In this document: one piece after another, positions 34,914-47,070 of the stretch
How the letters are laid out: each line of letters opens with the position of its first letter
Position numbering within the stretch: the first letter of the stretch is position 1
Source: Nepenthes gracilis
Lineage: Eukaryota; Streptophyta; Magnoliopsida; Caryophyllales; Nepenthaceae
NCBI GenBank assembly: GCA_033239525.1
Contig: BSYO01000036.1
Location: forward strand, 10,562,126 to 10,626,125
Direction of reading: 5' to 3'
DNA: 64,000 nt
The notes under the pieces: model-generated
Seen by the model: the letters and a program-made list of their open reading frames with translations, nothing else
Databases searched by the model: none
Told to the model about the DNA's origin: nothing
Made by a program: the position numbers and the translations under genes

Positions 34914-37630
34914 ATGGACGGACTGGGATTATTCTCCATTGAATAACCTCCGTCAATGGTAACACAACCCTAAGCCCATAATTAGACTATGGACTTCTAC
35001 GAAAATTCGAAGAGAGTTTCATCTGCAACAGACGAAAACCAAAAATACAACCATTTCAAATCACTCCGCATCAAGCATACATCTAATCAAAAGGCTTACA
35101 CAGCCTACAACACACCACACAGATCTCAAATCATTGCCATAACATCCATGGCTCCAATACAAGACTCCTATATACTATACTTGGATCTAGAGAGATGCCA
35201 TCTAATTAGACAAAACTCCAAACATAAATATACACGACACGGAAGCATAACTAAATCATCAATATTCCATGGAAGCATACAAAATCATAAAATAGCAATA
35301 AGCCACATCCATCCAAAGGCTGTCCACAATCCGATCCAACTCTAAGTCCTAGAGCCTTGCGTATTTGCCACCAGACCAATTTCATCGAGCAAGTCTCTCT
35401 CCTTGCTCTAACTACATGCGTCGCCTAAGTGTTCTCATCTGAAAAGAGACAACAACAGCAGAGTGAGCAAACAGCTCAGCAAGTATAATCATAAACACCC
35501 CTCCAAGACATGTACAAGGACGGAAATCGAGAGGAATACAAGCACTCTCCAATCAAGGAACAGACAGGGGAATGGGGAAGCAACTAGGATCACTCGATCC
35601 CTACAGGTTCTCACGGTTTCATCTTGAATCACCTGTTTTCTCGGTTCATCTATTTAGATTCGCAAGATTCTCATTACGGTTCACGGTTCTGTTTGAATCA
35701 TTTTGATTCACGGGTTCATCAATCGGACATTATTCATTTTCTTTATTATATCATCTTTGCGGACCCCGGCTAGTAGATCGTACTAACCAACGATGCGAGA
35801 GAACGAGGACAGAATGTGTTCGCTACACATTCTAAAGCCACGGCTACTACTTTCGGTCAGGTAGCACACGACCCTCGGTTGCATCCATGCAACAATCATC
35901 ACCGACAACTACATCTCAATATGTAGTGTCGACACACCCCACACCCCCGGTCCGTGGCAATCCTCGTCCTTCCACAAGAGTTTCCTAAAGCGTACCACGA
36001 GACATCACCCGCTCACACGAGCGGCGGAATACGTGGCCAAGTATCCCTCGGGTCCCACCACGATGGATATGGTACACTAAAGAATACTACCCATATGACT
36101 CGTGGTCCTAGTTTCAAGGTTAGGCTCGACACTGAGAGGGAAATCCACATTTGCCATACACAATCGAATCTCGGGAAACCTCATTCCCATCACAATCATC
36201 TCCAACCGGGAGATTACATCATCTCAAGCACAATGTGGACTCCCTTCCATGCACGTCAAGGATCTCAATATCCAATGGAACTCAATCCCCTTAATCCAAG
36301 TCATCACAAGTTCGCTTCCACTTCCTACGGGATCCAGTTCCCTTAGTCACCATAATCAACTCAAGTTCCCAAAAGAGATCAGATTCTTACCTCAAATGAT
36401 CACAAGTCACTTTGGAACCTCCGAGACTCATTCCTTTGCCTCCAGCACAAGGATTCACATTCGGGCTTACGCTTCGTTTAATCATTTAAACGTTCTTTCA
36501 TTACAATTAGGATCACATTTCACTTTGCATTTCGCCTCGTTTTGGGTAAACATTATCGATTTCTCTTTGAACACCCGGACGCCGTACACGGTTCGATACT
36601 TGAAAATCGGACGTCCGGTGGATTCGTGACGTATAAATTCTTACACGATATTTCACATTCGGGTTCGATTTATCTTAACACGAGGGTGGAAGTATGCAAC
36701 TTCCCATTTACTTTGGATTAATCATTACGAAGTCTTTCAAGGTTCCCGATGCCACGAACGGGTCAAATCTTTAAGGGATTCGCATCCGGTCGATATATAT
36801 ACACAATTGGAATACTCGGTTTCATATTCTAGAGTTCTTTCATCATCTCACGAAGGTGGAAACACGCAAAATCCACCTCCGGTCTCGGGTGAATAAACAG
36901 GGCCGATTTAGAGGGCGGACACCGCGAACGGGTCCAAACGTGCGAGATCGGACCATGCGGCCGACATATGTTCATATTTGGGACGTGGGCTTTCCAATTT
37001 TGGGGTCAATTTCATGATACGGGCCGGGAAATGGGAAACCCCAAAATCCCGTAGGTTAGGTTCCGGCGCAAATCACCCGGGCGAATCGGACCGGGTTCGG
37101 ACAACTAACTACATTTTCTGGACCTCAAGGCATGGGTATCGATATTCTAACATTCCCCGTGGGTATCGACACAAAAATACCCAAACGAAAATACATAAAA
37201 CAACGAAAGAGGACGAGAAGTGGGTATGAGAACACTTGCCTCGACGCGTGCTTTCACTTTTATACCTGGCTTTGGACGGAATCGACTCCCGCTCGATCTC
37301 CTCTTCTCTCTCTAGGCGCGCCCCTCTCTCTCTCCTCAAACCCTCGGGTCGCCAAAAATGAGGGAGAGAGAAGACGCGGCGCACCATATCTTTTCGGGCC
37401 GCTCGAGCGGCCCTCGAGCGGCCGGCCGAGCGGCCAGCCACGGGTTGGCCACCGCTCGAGCCACGGCTCGCGCCAGCCAGCGCCAACCACGCAGGCTTCA
37501 GCGACCCGGACCCGATTGATTTCCGATTTTTCTTCCGATATCAAACCTTAATCATCCCATAAGATTAGTATTGATCATTAACATACTAATCACCTCATAA
37601 TTGTCGGGTTCACAAATCCGGAACCTCACA
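34914..37630 (-). repeat. 5' LTR of minus-strand gypsy element E (2.7 kb)
   Basis: Pairs with 28753-31479. The minus-strand start TGTGAGGTTCCGG ends at plus position 37630 (CCTCACA), and copia LTR sequence resumes at 37631. The TATA box is at 37258-37264 (minus), with the GC-rich block at 37400-37495. Flanks AATCG and AAAAC do not form a clean duplication, so the exact left edge is uncertain by a few bases. The two LTRs differ mainly at CNG sites. Confidence 0.9.
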
Positions 37631-38253
37631 AAAACTGAATATTTTCGTGCCTCCTTTGAGGAGAAAGGCTCTTGTGCTCCATTGTGATTATTCCTTTTGA
37701 GAAAACCAAAAGCTACAACTTTGAGCTCCATGTTCTACATGTTTTCTCTTTACTTTTTCTATTTCTTTCACCATTAAAGCTTTCATCCTTCTACCTTCGT
37801 TGGAGACGTTGGTGCGTTGAAGAAGGAGATCCGTTCGTGATTGGCAATTCAAGTGGCACGAGAGGGAAGATTACTTGAAGACCGGAAGGTGTCGGTTCCG
37901 TTACGGCAGCAAATCAAGGAGTTCCTTGGTAGGGATTACGTGCCGGGAGTAAGTCGGCTAGGTTAGCGTCGTTACCACCGGGCTGTAAGTTGATTTTCAT
38001 AGTGCATTGCTTCCCCGCCGTTGAAGCCGAGTGTTTTTCGATACCGTGGGTATCGACTTTCCTCACCAAAAATCGGGTCTTTATTATTGTTGCTCATTAT
38101 TATATACATATTGTGCATGCTTATTAGTTGTTTATACATCTAGAGTTAAATATCCTTTACGTGTATCGGATATTTAATTTAATTGATTTATTTTATTGCT
38201 TCCGCTATACTTGTAACGGGTCGAAACACGCGAGCACCGAAACGTGCTTTTCA
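37631..38253 (+). repeat. 5' LTR of element C1, right part
   Basis: Resumes the copia LTR (AAACTGAATATTTTCGTGCC, matching 41041 onward) after element E and ends GTGCTTTTCA. It is followed by a primer-binding site. Confidence 0.92.
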
Positions 38254-38255
38254 AT

Positions 38256-38267
38256 CGGTATCGAGAC
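38256..38267 (+). other. Primer-binding site of element C1
   Basis: CGGTATCGAGAC two bases after the LTR, related to TGGTATCAGAGC, the initiator methionine tRNA complement. Confidence 0.7.
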
Positions 38268-38297
38268 TCACCCCGGATCCGCGACCCCGATCTAGAT

Positions 38298-40126
38298 GTA
38301 TACTAGTGGATCGCTTTCGTTCCTCCCTTCTTTGATGGGAGTAACTATGCCTATTGGAAGGTCCTGATGAGAGCCTTCCTTAAATCATTAGATGAACGAG
38401 TTTGGGTTAGTACCCAAATTGGAGTGGACGCCACCACAAGTTCCGTCGATAACCAACCAAAAGCTCAGACATTGTGACTAAAGAGGAACTTGATGCATGC
38501 AACTGGAATAGTAAGGGGTTACATGCTATTTTTATGGCTGTATCTCCCGATGAATTTAAACGTATTTCAATGTGTGAGACTTCTAAGGATGCGTGGGACA
38601 TTTTAGAAATTACTCATGAAGGCACGAAGCTTGTTAAAAATTCAAAATTGCAAATGCTCACCACTAGATTTGAAGAAATAAAAATGAAAGATGATGAGAC
38701 CTTTGATGAGTTCTATGCTCAATTGAATGATATTGTGAACTCTACATTTAATTTAGGAGAACGAATTCCTGAGAATAAAATTGTTAGAAAAGTTCTTAGG
38801 TCCCTTCCGTAAGCGATTTAGACCTAAGGTCACGGCTCGAAGAAAGCAAGGACCTTGATAAAATGAAGATTGAAGAACTAGTAGGATCCCTACAAACTTA
38901 TGAGCACACCTTGCCACGGTCGGAAAAACAAATCACTTGCTCTAAAAATCAAGTAGGGGAAGAGCGAAATCGATTCCGATGAAGAATCGTGTAGCGATGA
39001 CGATTTTTCGTTATTTGTTAAGAATTTTAAAAATTCTTAAGGAAAAGAACTCTTCGTCGGCCGAGAAACTAGATGTGGACTTAAAACGATCACATAAATT
39101 TGAGAAGAAAGATCGACATGAGCTTAGGGATTCCAAATCAAAACTACTCAAAGAGTTCAATGTCATGAATGCAAAGGCTTTGGCCACTATCGGGTCTGAA
39201 TGCCCTAATCTTAACGCCAACAAGGTCAAGCCTTTAAAGCTAATTTGACCCTAAGTGATGACGAAGAAGAAGAGGGTGAACCATGTTCAAAATGGGCCTT
39301 GGTCAAGTACATGGCTTTTATGACCTCCATGTGTGGAAATTCAAGAGACAATATTGATCAACTGATGACTCGAGGCCGAGTCGAAGCTGAATTTGATGGC
39401 TTTCAAGAGGCTTACGATAAATTATTTAGGGAATGTTTAAAAGTTAAGAAATTAAATAGAACCCTAAATAATAGGATCATTGATTTGGAACAAGAAAAAA
39501 TATCCCTTCAATCCAAAGTTGACTTCTAAACACCAAGAATTTGAGAATTTGAAAATCTCATATTCTAAACAAATCACGACCTTGGAATCTGATTGGAGGC
39601 CCCGAGAAAAGATTTAAAACAATTCTCAAATGGATCTACTAAATTAGATCACATGCTCGGATTGGGAAAAGTGGTGAAATAAACAAGGTTTGGGGTATGC
39701 TGCAAATATTGTTCGTAATGACATAAAACCTAAAAACTGTTTTTTGTTCCCGCTAAGAAAATTTCACATAATCATGCCCACTCACCCAAAGTCATCAAGG
39801 CCGTGCCTCAACGTGAGAATAACAGATTTGGCTCACCTAATCTAGGTAATCACAAGGTTATGAATAATTTCTCCACCCCTAAATTTGTGCCTACCTGTCA
39901 TGCTTGTAGAAAAGTTGGCCACATTCGTCCTCAATGCTACACTATAAATCATAAGTACAACCAACAAAAAGGGCTAAACATGAATCAACTTGTTGGTCAC
40001 ATTTTGCAGTTGAATAAACAAGTTAAAATGTTAAATCAAAAAGTAACATCGGAGAGACAAGTTTGGGTTAAGAAGAGTGAGCTACATGACCCCTTGGCCA
40101 TTCGTGACAAAAAGGGGGAGACTTGA
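38298..40126 (+). pseudogene. gag: Gag of Sirevirus-like copia element C1, frameshifted
   Basis: Copia-type Gag (UBN2-like). The start block FFDGSNYAYWKVLM (about 38330) leads into open frame 38474-38812, with CETSKDAWDILEITHEGT, EEIKMKDDETFDEFYAQL and a KVLRSLP end. Frame 38979-39248 follows, then an acidic, coiled-coil-like frame 39245-39529 (HEF-type linker). The last frame, 39803-40126, has a single CCHC knuckle at 39896-39937 (C-H-A-C-R-K-V-G-H-I-R-P-Q-C). The stop at 40124-40126 sits in a GGGGGAGACTTGA tract. The first ATG (38298) is out of frame with the conserved block. No pol follows. Confidence 0.87.
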
Positions 40127-40249
40127 TTCTTTTTGATAGGGGGAGCTTAGGGGAGACGGAGCGGAGCCTACTTATTCTGGGGGTATTCTTGTTATTTCAG
40201 TTTATTACTACTGTTAGGGGGAGTATTGATTATTTTCCTTAGGGGGAGG
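40114..40249 (+). other. Cluster of additional polypurine tracts in C1
   Basis: AAAAAGGGGGAGA (about 40109-40121), GATAGGGGGAGCTTAGGGG (40135-40154), TTAGGGGGAG (40214-40223) and TTAGGGGGAGG (40238-40249) precede the terminal tract. Multiple GGGGGAG tracts between coding region and 3' LTR are a known mark of Sireviruses. A matching series, on the opposite strand, occurs in C2 at 59015-59090. Confidence 0.8.
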
Positions 40250-40482
40250 ATTGGTGTATGTTACATTATTCTATGTTCTCATGCCAATGTACCATGCATG
40301 CCATTAAATTGTTATTATCTTTTGTCTTGTTGGTACTAACCTTAATTGATCGGACACTAAAGTATACAAAAATAAGTTTTTTTTCAAGCAAGCTTTCATC
40401 ACATCGCCTCAGCAGCTCGTGTTTTAGCTATTTATTTTTTTTATGTATCTCTTTTGTTTTCCTAGGCGTAGGTTTTCATGTA

Positions 40483-40516
40483 CACGGGTTTTATCTCGGT
40501 GGTGTCTGAACCCGTG
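40483..40516 (+). other. Hairpin-capable inverted repeat upstream of the C1 polypurine tract
   Basis: CACGGGTT (40483-40490) and AACCCGTG (40509-40516) form a perfect 8-base stem around an 18-base loop. The same pair is kept in C2 at 55541-55574, although surrounding bases differ. Confidence 0.7.
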
Positions 40517-40574
40517 ATTCTCTTGTATTTATTTATTTATTTATTTATTTTTGGGTTTTGTCACGGAATTGCCA

Positions 40575-40585
40575 AAGGGGGAGAT
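40575..40585 (+). other. Terminal polypurine tract of element C1
   Basis: AAAGGGGGAGAT immediately before the TGTTAGAGAC start of the 3' LTR. Confidence 0.85.
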
Positions 40586-41671
40586 TGTTAGAGACATTTG
40601 TCTTATTGGCATATTCCGTGACCATATGTATTATTTTATTGATGTCGGGTTGTGGGTGGTCGGTTTAAAATTCATTAAAATTCATTGGTCCGCCTCTCCA
40701 CGCGCTCGAGCACCGTCCAAGGACCGCCCGGCTCAATGTGCCCGCTTGCCGCCGAGCACATAACTCGATGGGGCTGTTTGATGCGTGCTGCCAAGCGGCG
40801 AGCCTAAAAACCAGAATGGGGGCCGCTTGATGCATGCTCTCGGCCGCCGAGCCGAAATCCCAGAATGGGGGCGCCGCTGCGTGCTCGATCCCGGCTCGAG
40901 CGGCCGCAGTGGTTTCCCACGAACCCTACGGCCGCCCGGCCTTCGAGCCCCGCCGAGCGGCGCCCAACGGGCAGATTTTTGAACGCTATTTTGGCTCCTC
41001 TATAAATATTGGCTTATGTTTTTCAAACCCTAAGGATTTAAAACTGAATATTTTCGTGCCTCCTTTGAGGAGAAAGGCTCTTGTGCTCCATTGTGATTGT
41101 TCCTTTTTGAGAAAACAAAAGCTACAACTTTGAGCTCCATGTTCTACAAGGTTTTCTCTTTACTTTTTCTATTTCTTTCACCATTAAAGCTTTCATCCTT
41201 CTACCTTCGTTGGAGACGTTGGTGCGTTGAAGAAGGAGATCCGTTCGTGATTGGCAATTCAAGTGGCACGAGAGGGAAGATTGGCAAGACCTAAGGTGTC
41301 GGTTCGTTGCAGCGGGCAAATCCAAGGAATTCCTTGGTAGGGATCACGTGTCGGGAGTAAGTCGGCTAGGTTAGCGGGCGTTACCACCCGGCTGTAAGTT
41401 GATTTTCATAGTGCATTGCTTCCTGGCCGTTGAAGCCGGAGTGTTTTTCTCGATACCGTGGGTATCGAAGCCACTTCGCCACCAAAAATCGGGTCTTTAT
41501 TATTGTTGCTCATTATTATATACATATTGTGCATGCTTATTAGTTGTTTATACATCTAGAGTTAAATATCCTTTACGTGTATCGGATATTTAATTTAATT
41601 GATTTATTTTATTGCTTCCGCTATACTTGTAACGGGGTCGAAACACGTGAGCACCGAAACATGCTTTTTCA
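40586..41671 (+). repeat. 3' LTR of Sirevirus-like element C1 (1086 bp)
   Basis: Starts TGTTAGAGACATTTGTC and ends CATGCTTTTTCA; uninterrupted. It has a GC-rich block at 40690-40975, a TATA box at 41001-41008 and an R/U5 region that begins near 41030. It is followed by the GATTT duplication. Confidence 0.94.
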
Positions 41672-42330
41672 GATTTCTATATGTTTTAGAATTTAAAAGA
41701 ATCAAAGATAAAATATGAAAAGTTATTTGTATTCCGAAAATATATTTGATCATATTTCATGTTATGCATCATGCATCATAATTTTACTCTATTCCTTTTG
41801 ATTTATTTGATTATTCTGCTTATGTGTTTGCTATATTGTGTCTTGTTGAGTATTTGCCCACTCATTATTATTTTTTTACCTTCAGATGAGTACGCACTGA
41901 TACCTAATGAGACGGAATAGTATCTAGAAGTGGGCTAGGCTCAGACTGGAAGAATCTAATTGAGGATTTGTATTTTATGATTTTGTATACATATATGGAG
42001 ACTTGTGAATTTGAATGGATTTGATGATGTATTTTCCTTGTATGGACAATAGTATGACATAATAAATTCCGCTGTATGTATGGATGATAGTATACACTTC
42101 TATAGGATTGTAATGATTTGTTTCAAGTACCTAGCGGCATCTTTCTCTACCCGATGTTGTGTCCGGATACACAGCATTGGGGCCACGATTTGGTGTGGCT
42201 TTTGGATCTTGTGTTGGTGAGTTTGAGATTGTCTGGATGTGTTGGTTCTTGATTTAGATGGATTTTTATTTGCTGTACAGGCTTGCTGTACAGGTATTTA
42301 TATAGTCTGACGCCCGTATTACAGCCGGAC
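41672..42330 (+). repeat. 3' LTR of gypsy element D, right part
   Basis: Continues the D LTR after element C1, starting with the duplicated GATTT and matching 24661-25320. The match stops at ACAGCCGGAC, about 35 bases before the expected LTR end, so the end is deleted or diverged. Confidence 0.85.
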
Positions 42331-43335
42331 TATTTATTCATTGTATCTAAATGTTGTGTTTTAGTTTAATGTAGTTCTGGATGACAGTGTAAAATAATCA
42401 GGTTGTGGTCAATGTTTTATAGGGTGGAGTTGTGGTATTATGGGGTTTGGTATTGGTTACTGTGTCATGATGGTGTTGGACAAATCCTCGTAAGCAGGAT
42501 TGTTGTCATGATGACTTGAAATGGATTTGTGTTTGGCAGGTATACGTTGTGATATGGCCAAGTGATGCTAGGATTTTTTAGCTTCATTTATATATAAGTC
42601 ATGGATATAATTTCTTCCACAGGTTGTTGATATTGAATGTTGTTTCAGTATTGAAGGCTTCTTTCCTTACTTAAGATCCAGCGTCATATTATTTGGATTT
42701 GTGTTGGAGTCATCGATCCCGTGTCACATTTTTTAATCCTAAATTTGATATTATTTATTTATACTGATGCCAGTTGATGGTGTTTCATGTCCAATAATTT
42801 TTATTAAGTTATTTGGTTAATTATTTATGATTAAGTATTATGACGAATTTGGGAGGTGGTCCATCACATTATAAGCATATACTATTGGTTCTTCAAAAAT
42901 TGTGAGATATAGTCCAAAGTTTTTTGTTAATTCATCCATATGCACACCCACTTATAAGTAAAAGTTAACTTAGCTTGTCATCCACTGTCATATATTGCAG
43001 GAATAATATAACACATATTACAACTATATCACAGAATGAAGAAATCTCAATCTTTACATATTTAATATGTCCAACACGAAGCCCCAATAATATTTGAACA
43101 AAATCAATTGAGTAATGATTTGATTTCACATCAAAATGAGGGAGATTTAAGATGCATCAATGTCATTTTATTACATTTAGTTTAGCTAGAATACACCAAC
43201 CCAAATGAAAGGAACTTTGATTGACGGTCACATTTGCACCATTGAAAGAAATTACTTATTTTTAGATGTAATTGGTTTGAGTTCGAATATAAACAAACTT
43301 GGTACTACACAACCTTGATTATTAAATCTATGCTC
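42331..43335. other. Spacer between LTR D and the terpene synthase
   Basis: AT-rich sequence with no long frame and no recognised repeat. Its last few hundred bases should hold the 3' UTR and polyadenylation region of the minus-strand terpene synthase, but I see no decisive signal. Confidence 0.5.
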
Positions 43336-46300
43336 TTAAACGTGGATTGGCTCAATAAGAAGCATCTTAACGTAATCTTTCATGGTTTGGCCAACAACTG
43401 TATAATTATCTGAATCCTTGTATACGGCCTCCAATGAACGAAAGAAGTTGAGAATGCGAACTAACAAAGTCATTGGTACAATAGTTGGTCCAAGAATCTC
43501 CTCTGTTATGTCCATCCATGCAATTATCTATTAGCTTATAAATTTCTTCAATAGCTTTCTCCTTTGAGCTTCGATATTCTTTCATATAGCATTTCACAAT
43601 ATTGGCAACATATTCTCTATCTCGTTCAAGCTGCAAATTCGACAATATATTGCACAAGGATTCAACATCATTGAATGATTGGAGACCAATGCAAAAACAT
43701 TATTTTTGTTGCTCGTATCATGACATCCATCTCAAAATGAAATAAAATTATACTCACACCATTTGCAAAATTTTAATTGTTAGAGTACTCTTAGGGAAGA
43801 TGTACCTCATAGTCACTTATATCTTGTATGACCCTCCCAATTACACAGGCAGCTTTCACAGACTTGAAGTTTTTATAAATGCTTTCAAGAGATTCCTTGG
43901 TTGTAATTTCTCCCATGCCAATAAAAGAAGCAAATAACACATTCGGGACGGCACTACATGCAATGCCATTCTCTAAACGCTTCATATGTTGGAATATGTT
44001 TCTCATAGACCCATCGTGCTTCTTGTAAGTAGGCTCGTGATAAAGATTTTAGCTGTAAAGGAAAAAACCAAATTGGAACTACTTTGCATAGTTTTGATAC
44101 TCTAACAAGGAAAATAGATGGAAACATAAACAATGTATGAATCTCTATATATAGATTCATATATCTAGCAAAACCTCAAAAAATATTACTATATATATAT
44201 ATATATATAGATTTTCCATACTTCATCTCGTGTGTAGTCTACACAAAATGTTCTCCCTTCCTTTGCCAGACCTTGCTCAATCTCCTCCAAAGTTTCTAAA
44301 GTAAATTGATAGATAATTTTCATGCAATCGGGAAGCTCATTTTTATAACTAATGTCCAACCTGAAATTCCACCAAGAAGCCAAATTAACAAATCAATTCC
44401 ATGAAATATCAATCAATAACATATGTAGACATCTCACTAACCTTTGAATTGCTTCTGTAAAAAGTTCAAGCTCTTCAATTGTGGCAGTGCAGTTATCGTA
44501 TGTATCATCAATCAAGGAGAAAATTTTGAATAGTTGGGTAAATACTATTCTACCTCTGGAGTACCTCGGCTCATAATATATTGCCAATGAAAAGAAATAG
44601 GCTTCTACCACACGATCTCTCGCATAAGGTAGTTTATTAATAATATGGGAACCTCTCCACCACCTAATTCATTTACGAGATTCAATTAGAATATTGATGA
44701 TAGTCACAGTTAGATATAGAGCAAGCTTAGTGAGTTAAATTACAAGAATTATGTACCTCAAAAGATCACGGAGCTCTTTCTTGTGCAACGATTGAAGTAA
44801 GCTGAAATCTAACTTCGCGAACTTTAGCAAAATTGTGTTATGGGAGGGATTATGCTCATACATGGAGATGTACCATCTTGACTCTAGCCTTTCCACGCTC
44901 TTATAGATAGGGTCCTTCAACGCATGTGTAACTTCTTCTACTAAGGGATTATTAGATTGGATAGCTACTGATTTGAGGTGAAATGTTGTAAATTTAAGCG
45001 CTTCATTCAAAATTTCTTCCCCATGCACTTTAAGATGCGAAGCCTCATACAAGCTTAACATGCCCATAATATCTCCTATTATGGACTCCTTGAAATTTCC
45101 ATTTTCATCTCTAAAGTTTTTGAAGATATCTAGTTCACCAAAACAACATTTTTTATAAATTTCTCAGTAATATACATTAATAAGCATGTATAAAATTTCT
45201 TGCAATCAAATTCTCTAAATCTTGTAGAACAAGTTGTGAAGAGACAATTGATATATATGATATCCTAGTTTCCAACAATTGGACAACAAAGCATTTGGCA
45301 AGAAATTTTTATTTCATTTAGGTTTAAGTCAAGAGGAAAAGGAAAAGTAATAACAAAAAAAAGTTTGATGCTATTGAGGTAATAATATATAATATAAAAT
45401 CCTTTGTAATTCCCAAAAAAAAAAAAATTGCAATCAATGAGTAGAATGAATGAAGTGTACTCCAAAAAACGTAAGGCCACTTTATGGGAGTAAAATATTT
45501 GATATTGTTTTTGTCAAGACATATACTTTTAATAAGCCATAAACTATATTTAAATCATTCTCTATAAGTTCAAAAAATGTTATCCCATTTTTCACCTAGG
45601 GTCTTAGTAGAAGCAAAGATTTTAGGCAATTGTTGGAGTAGAATAACGTAAAATATAAAAAGTATAATTAAAATCTTCATAGTAATTTTGAGTCTGTGTC
45701 ATATATATATAACTATTTTTTTATGCTATCTAACCAATCTTTTCATGAACTATATTTTAAAAATGACATGTTGAATTGATTTTCTATCTAAATTCATGTG
45801 ATTACTAAGAAAACTTCTTAATGCAAGGAGAAAATGCAAGGAGAAAAAGAAAGAACTAAAAGAAATAATATCTACAATATTATAGGTACACAATAAGAAA
45901 AATAAATGGGCATACCTGTTGACACATAAAATCCTCCTTGTCGTAAAAGAAGAAACCGAAGGGAAGAATGATAGAGATCGTCATCCTCATCGGTGTGGCT
46001 ATAATATATTTCTTGTAATGCGTTTGCAACTTCATTTTCAAAATAGTATGCTACCCCGAGGCGCTTGAGAGTATCAATGAATTGAAGTTGTTTTGAGGGA
46101 ATATGGGCTTCCAACTCCCTTTTTATTTCTTCTTTTAGCTCCTCCACCTGTTTCATCTTTTGAGCTTGGGTTGCCTAATCATGAAAATAACGAATTGCTT
46201 GTTCACGTAGGTAAACATAATATTTTAAACTTTCTTATTCCTATTTAGGCCAATATTTGGTATGTATGTATATATATCTCCAGGGCTCTATTAGCTCAAA

Positions 46301-46716
46301 GTCCATATATAATATAATTATGACATAACCAAATTACATGATTATTGATTCTTGATATATACTCATATATAGTCGATGCAACAAATCAAAAGTTCTAAGC
46401 TTCTGGTGTTACTTTTCAATCGTTCACTATATTTTCTATTTAAATTTGTATTATGTTATCATAATATTATTAATCACTCTAAAAGTTGATAATAAGCGTA
46501 GTAAAATACAAATATTGTTCATATATGGTATCTATTAATACTGTATTTTAATATAGTTACCTCATCATTTGGAATATAATCGAGGAAAAAGTTGCCCCAA
46601 ATATCAGGATGAAAATTCACAATTGCACGGATCTTAGGTTCAATAATGTTTGAGGATGGAGCTACAAGAGGTTTTGATGTTTGAGTGAAGGTATTATCAA
46701 TAGGAAGATGTTCCAT
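43336..46716 (-). pseudogene. Terpene synthase, seven exons, two frameshifts near the 3' end
   Basis: Class I terpene synthase, probably a cytosolic TPS-a sesquiterpene synthase that would ionise farnesyl diphosphate. Exons on the minus strand: 46561-46716, 45916-46174, 44757-45129, 44442-44663, 44222-44360, 43806-44052 and 43336-43630. All six introns are GT-AG, and the lengths (156, 259, 373, 222, 139, 247, 295) follow the TPS-a pattern. ATG 46716 gives MEHLPIDN with no plastid peptide; expected length is about 560 residues. Visible are FHPDIWG (exon 1), RDR in YARDRVVEAYF and the Mg-binding DDTYD (exon 4), and the tail LIEPIHV-stop. The usual RR pair of RRX8W is absent, and the second metal site reads IQDISDYELE, atypical. 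Exons 6 (about 43970) and 7 (about 43525) each carry a frameshift equivalent to losing two bases. It is a pseudogene if these are real, otherwise a functional gene. Confidence 0.9.
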
Positions 46717-46803
46717 TTTGATCAATATGTGGATAGTGGAATGCTAGATTCTAAGATCTTGATTGGTTGAACTTGCATGTAAGAATTTCAACAAATGATC
46801 ATG

Positions 46804-46811
46804 TATTTATA
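46804..46811 (-). promoter_or_regulatory. TATA box of the terpene synthase
   Basis: TATAAATA on the minus strand, about 88 bases upstream of ATG 46716, leaves a 5' UTR of roughly 55-60 bases. The site is changed in both upstream relic copies (51096 and 53312 regions). Confidence 0.6.
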
Positions 46812-47070
46812 GGTCTCAAATTTAAACTTTCTATAATAAGAAAGATTCCGCTCACAGGCTGCAAGAATTTCAATCATTTTCTTCACTTAATATTGGATTG
46901 TGACATCTTTAAGAACAACCACACAATCCTTTTGTGCTATTTAAAAAGGGTCCAACACCAAATTGTGCTATTTAATAAGCACAAGCAATAATGCGTGTGA
47001 AATAATGCATTGAATGGGCTCTCTTTCTATCGCTCTCTTTCTTGGCATAACTTGTGTGTTAAAGAAAACA
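46812..47070 (-). promoter_or_regulatory. Upstream promoter region shared with the relic copies
   Basis: Blocks such as AATTTAAACTTTCTATAA, CAATCATTTTCTTCACTTAAT, ACCACACAATC and TTGTGCTATTTAA are conserved upstream of the relics at 51100-51345 and 53330-53590. A whole gene with its promoter was therefore duplicated. The stretch ends near AACTTGTGTGTTAAAG. Confidence 0.65.

Noticed and set aside
36102..36629. A 175-codon frame in LTR E
   Set aside because: The matching LTR copy (29920-30550) breaks the frame, no protein family is visible, and it lies wholly within an LTR.
40258..40509. Small hydrophobic frame ending in a GFHVHGFYLGGV-like string, also seen on the minus strand at 55548-55751
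   Set aside because: The shared end is explained by conserved nucleotide sequence including the hairpin; upstream residues differ and starts are not conserved, so I do not call a gene.
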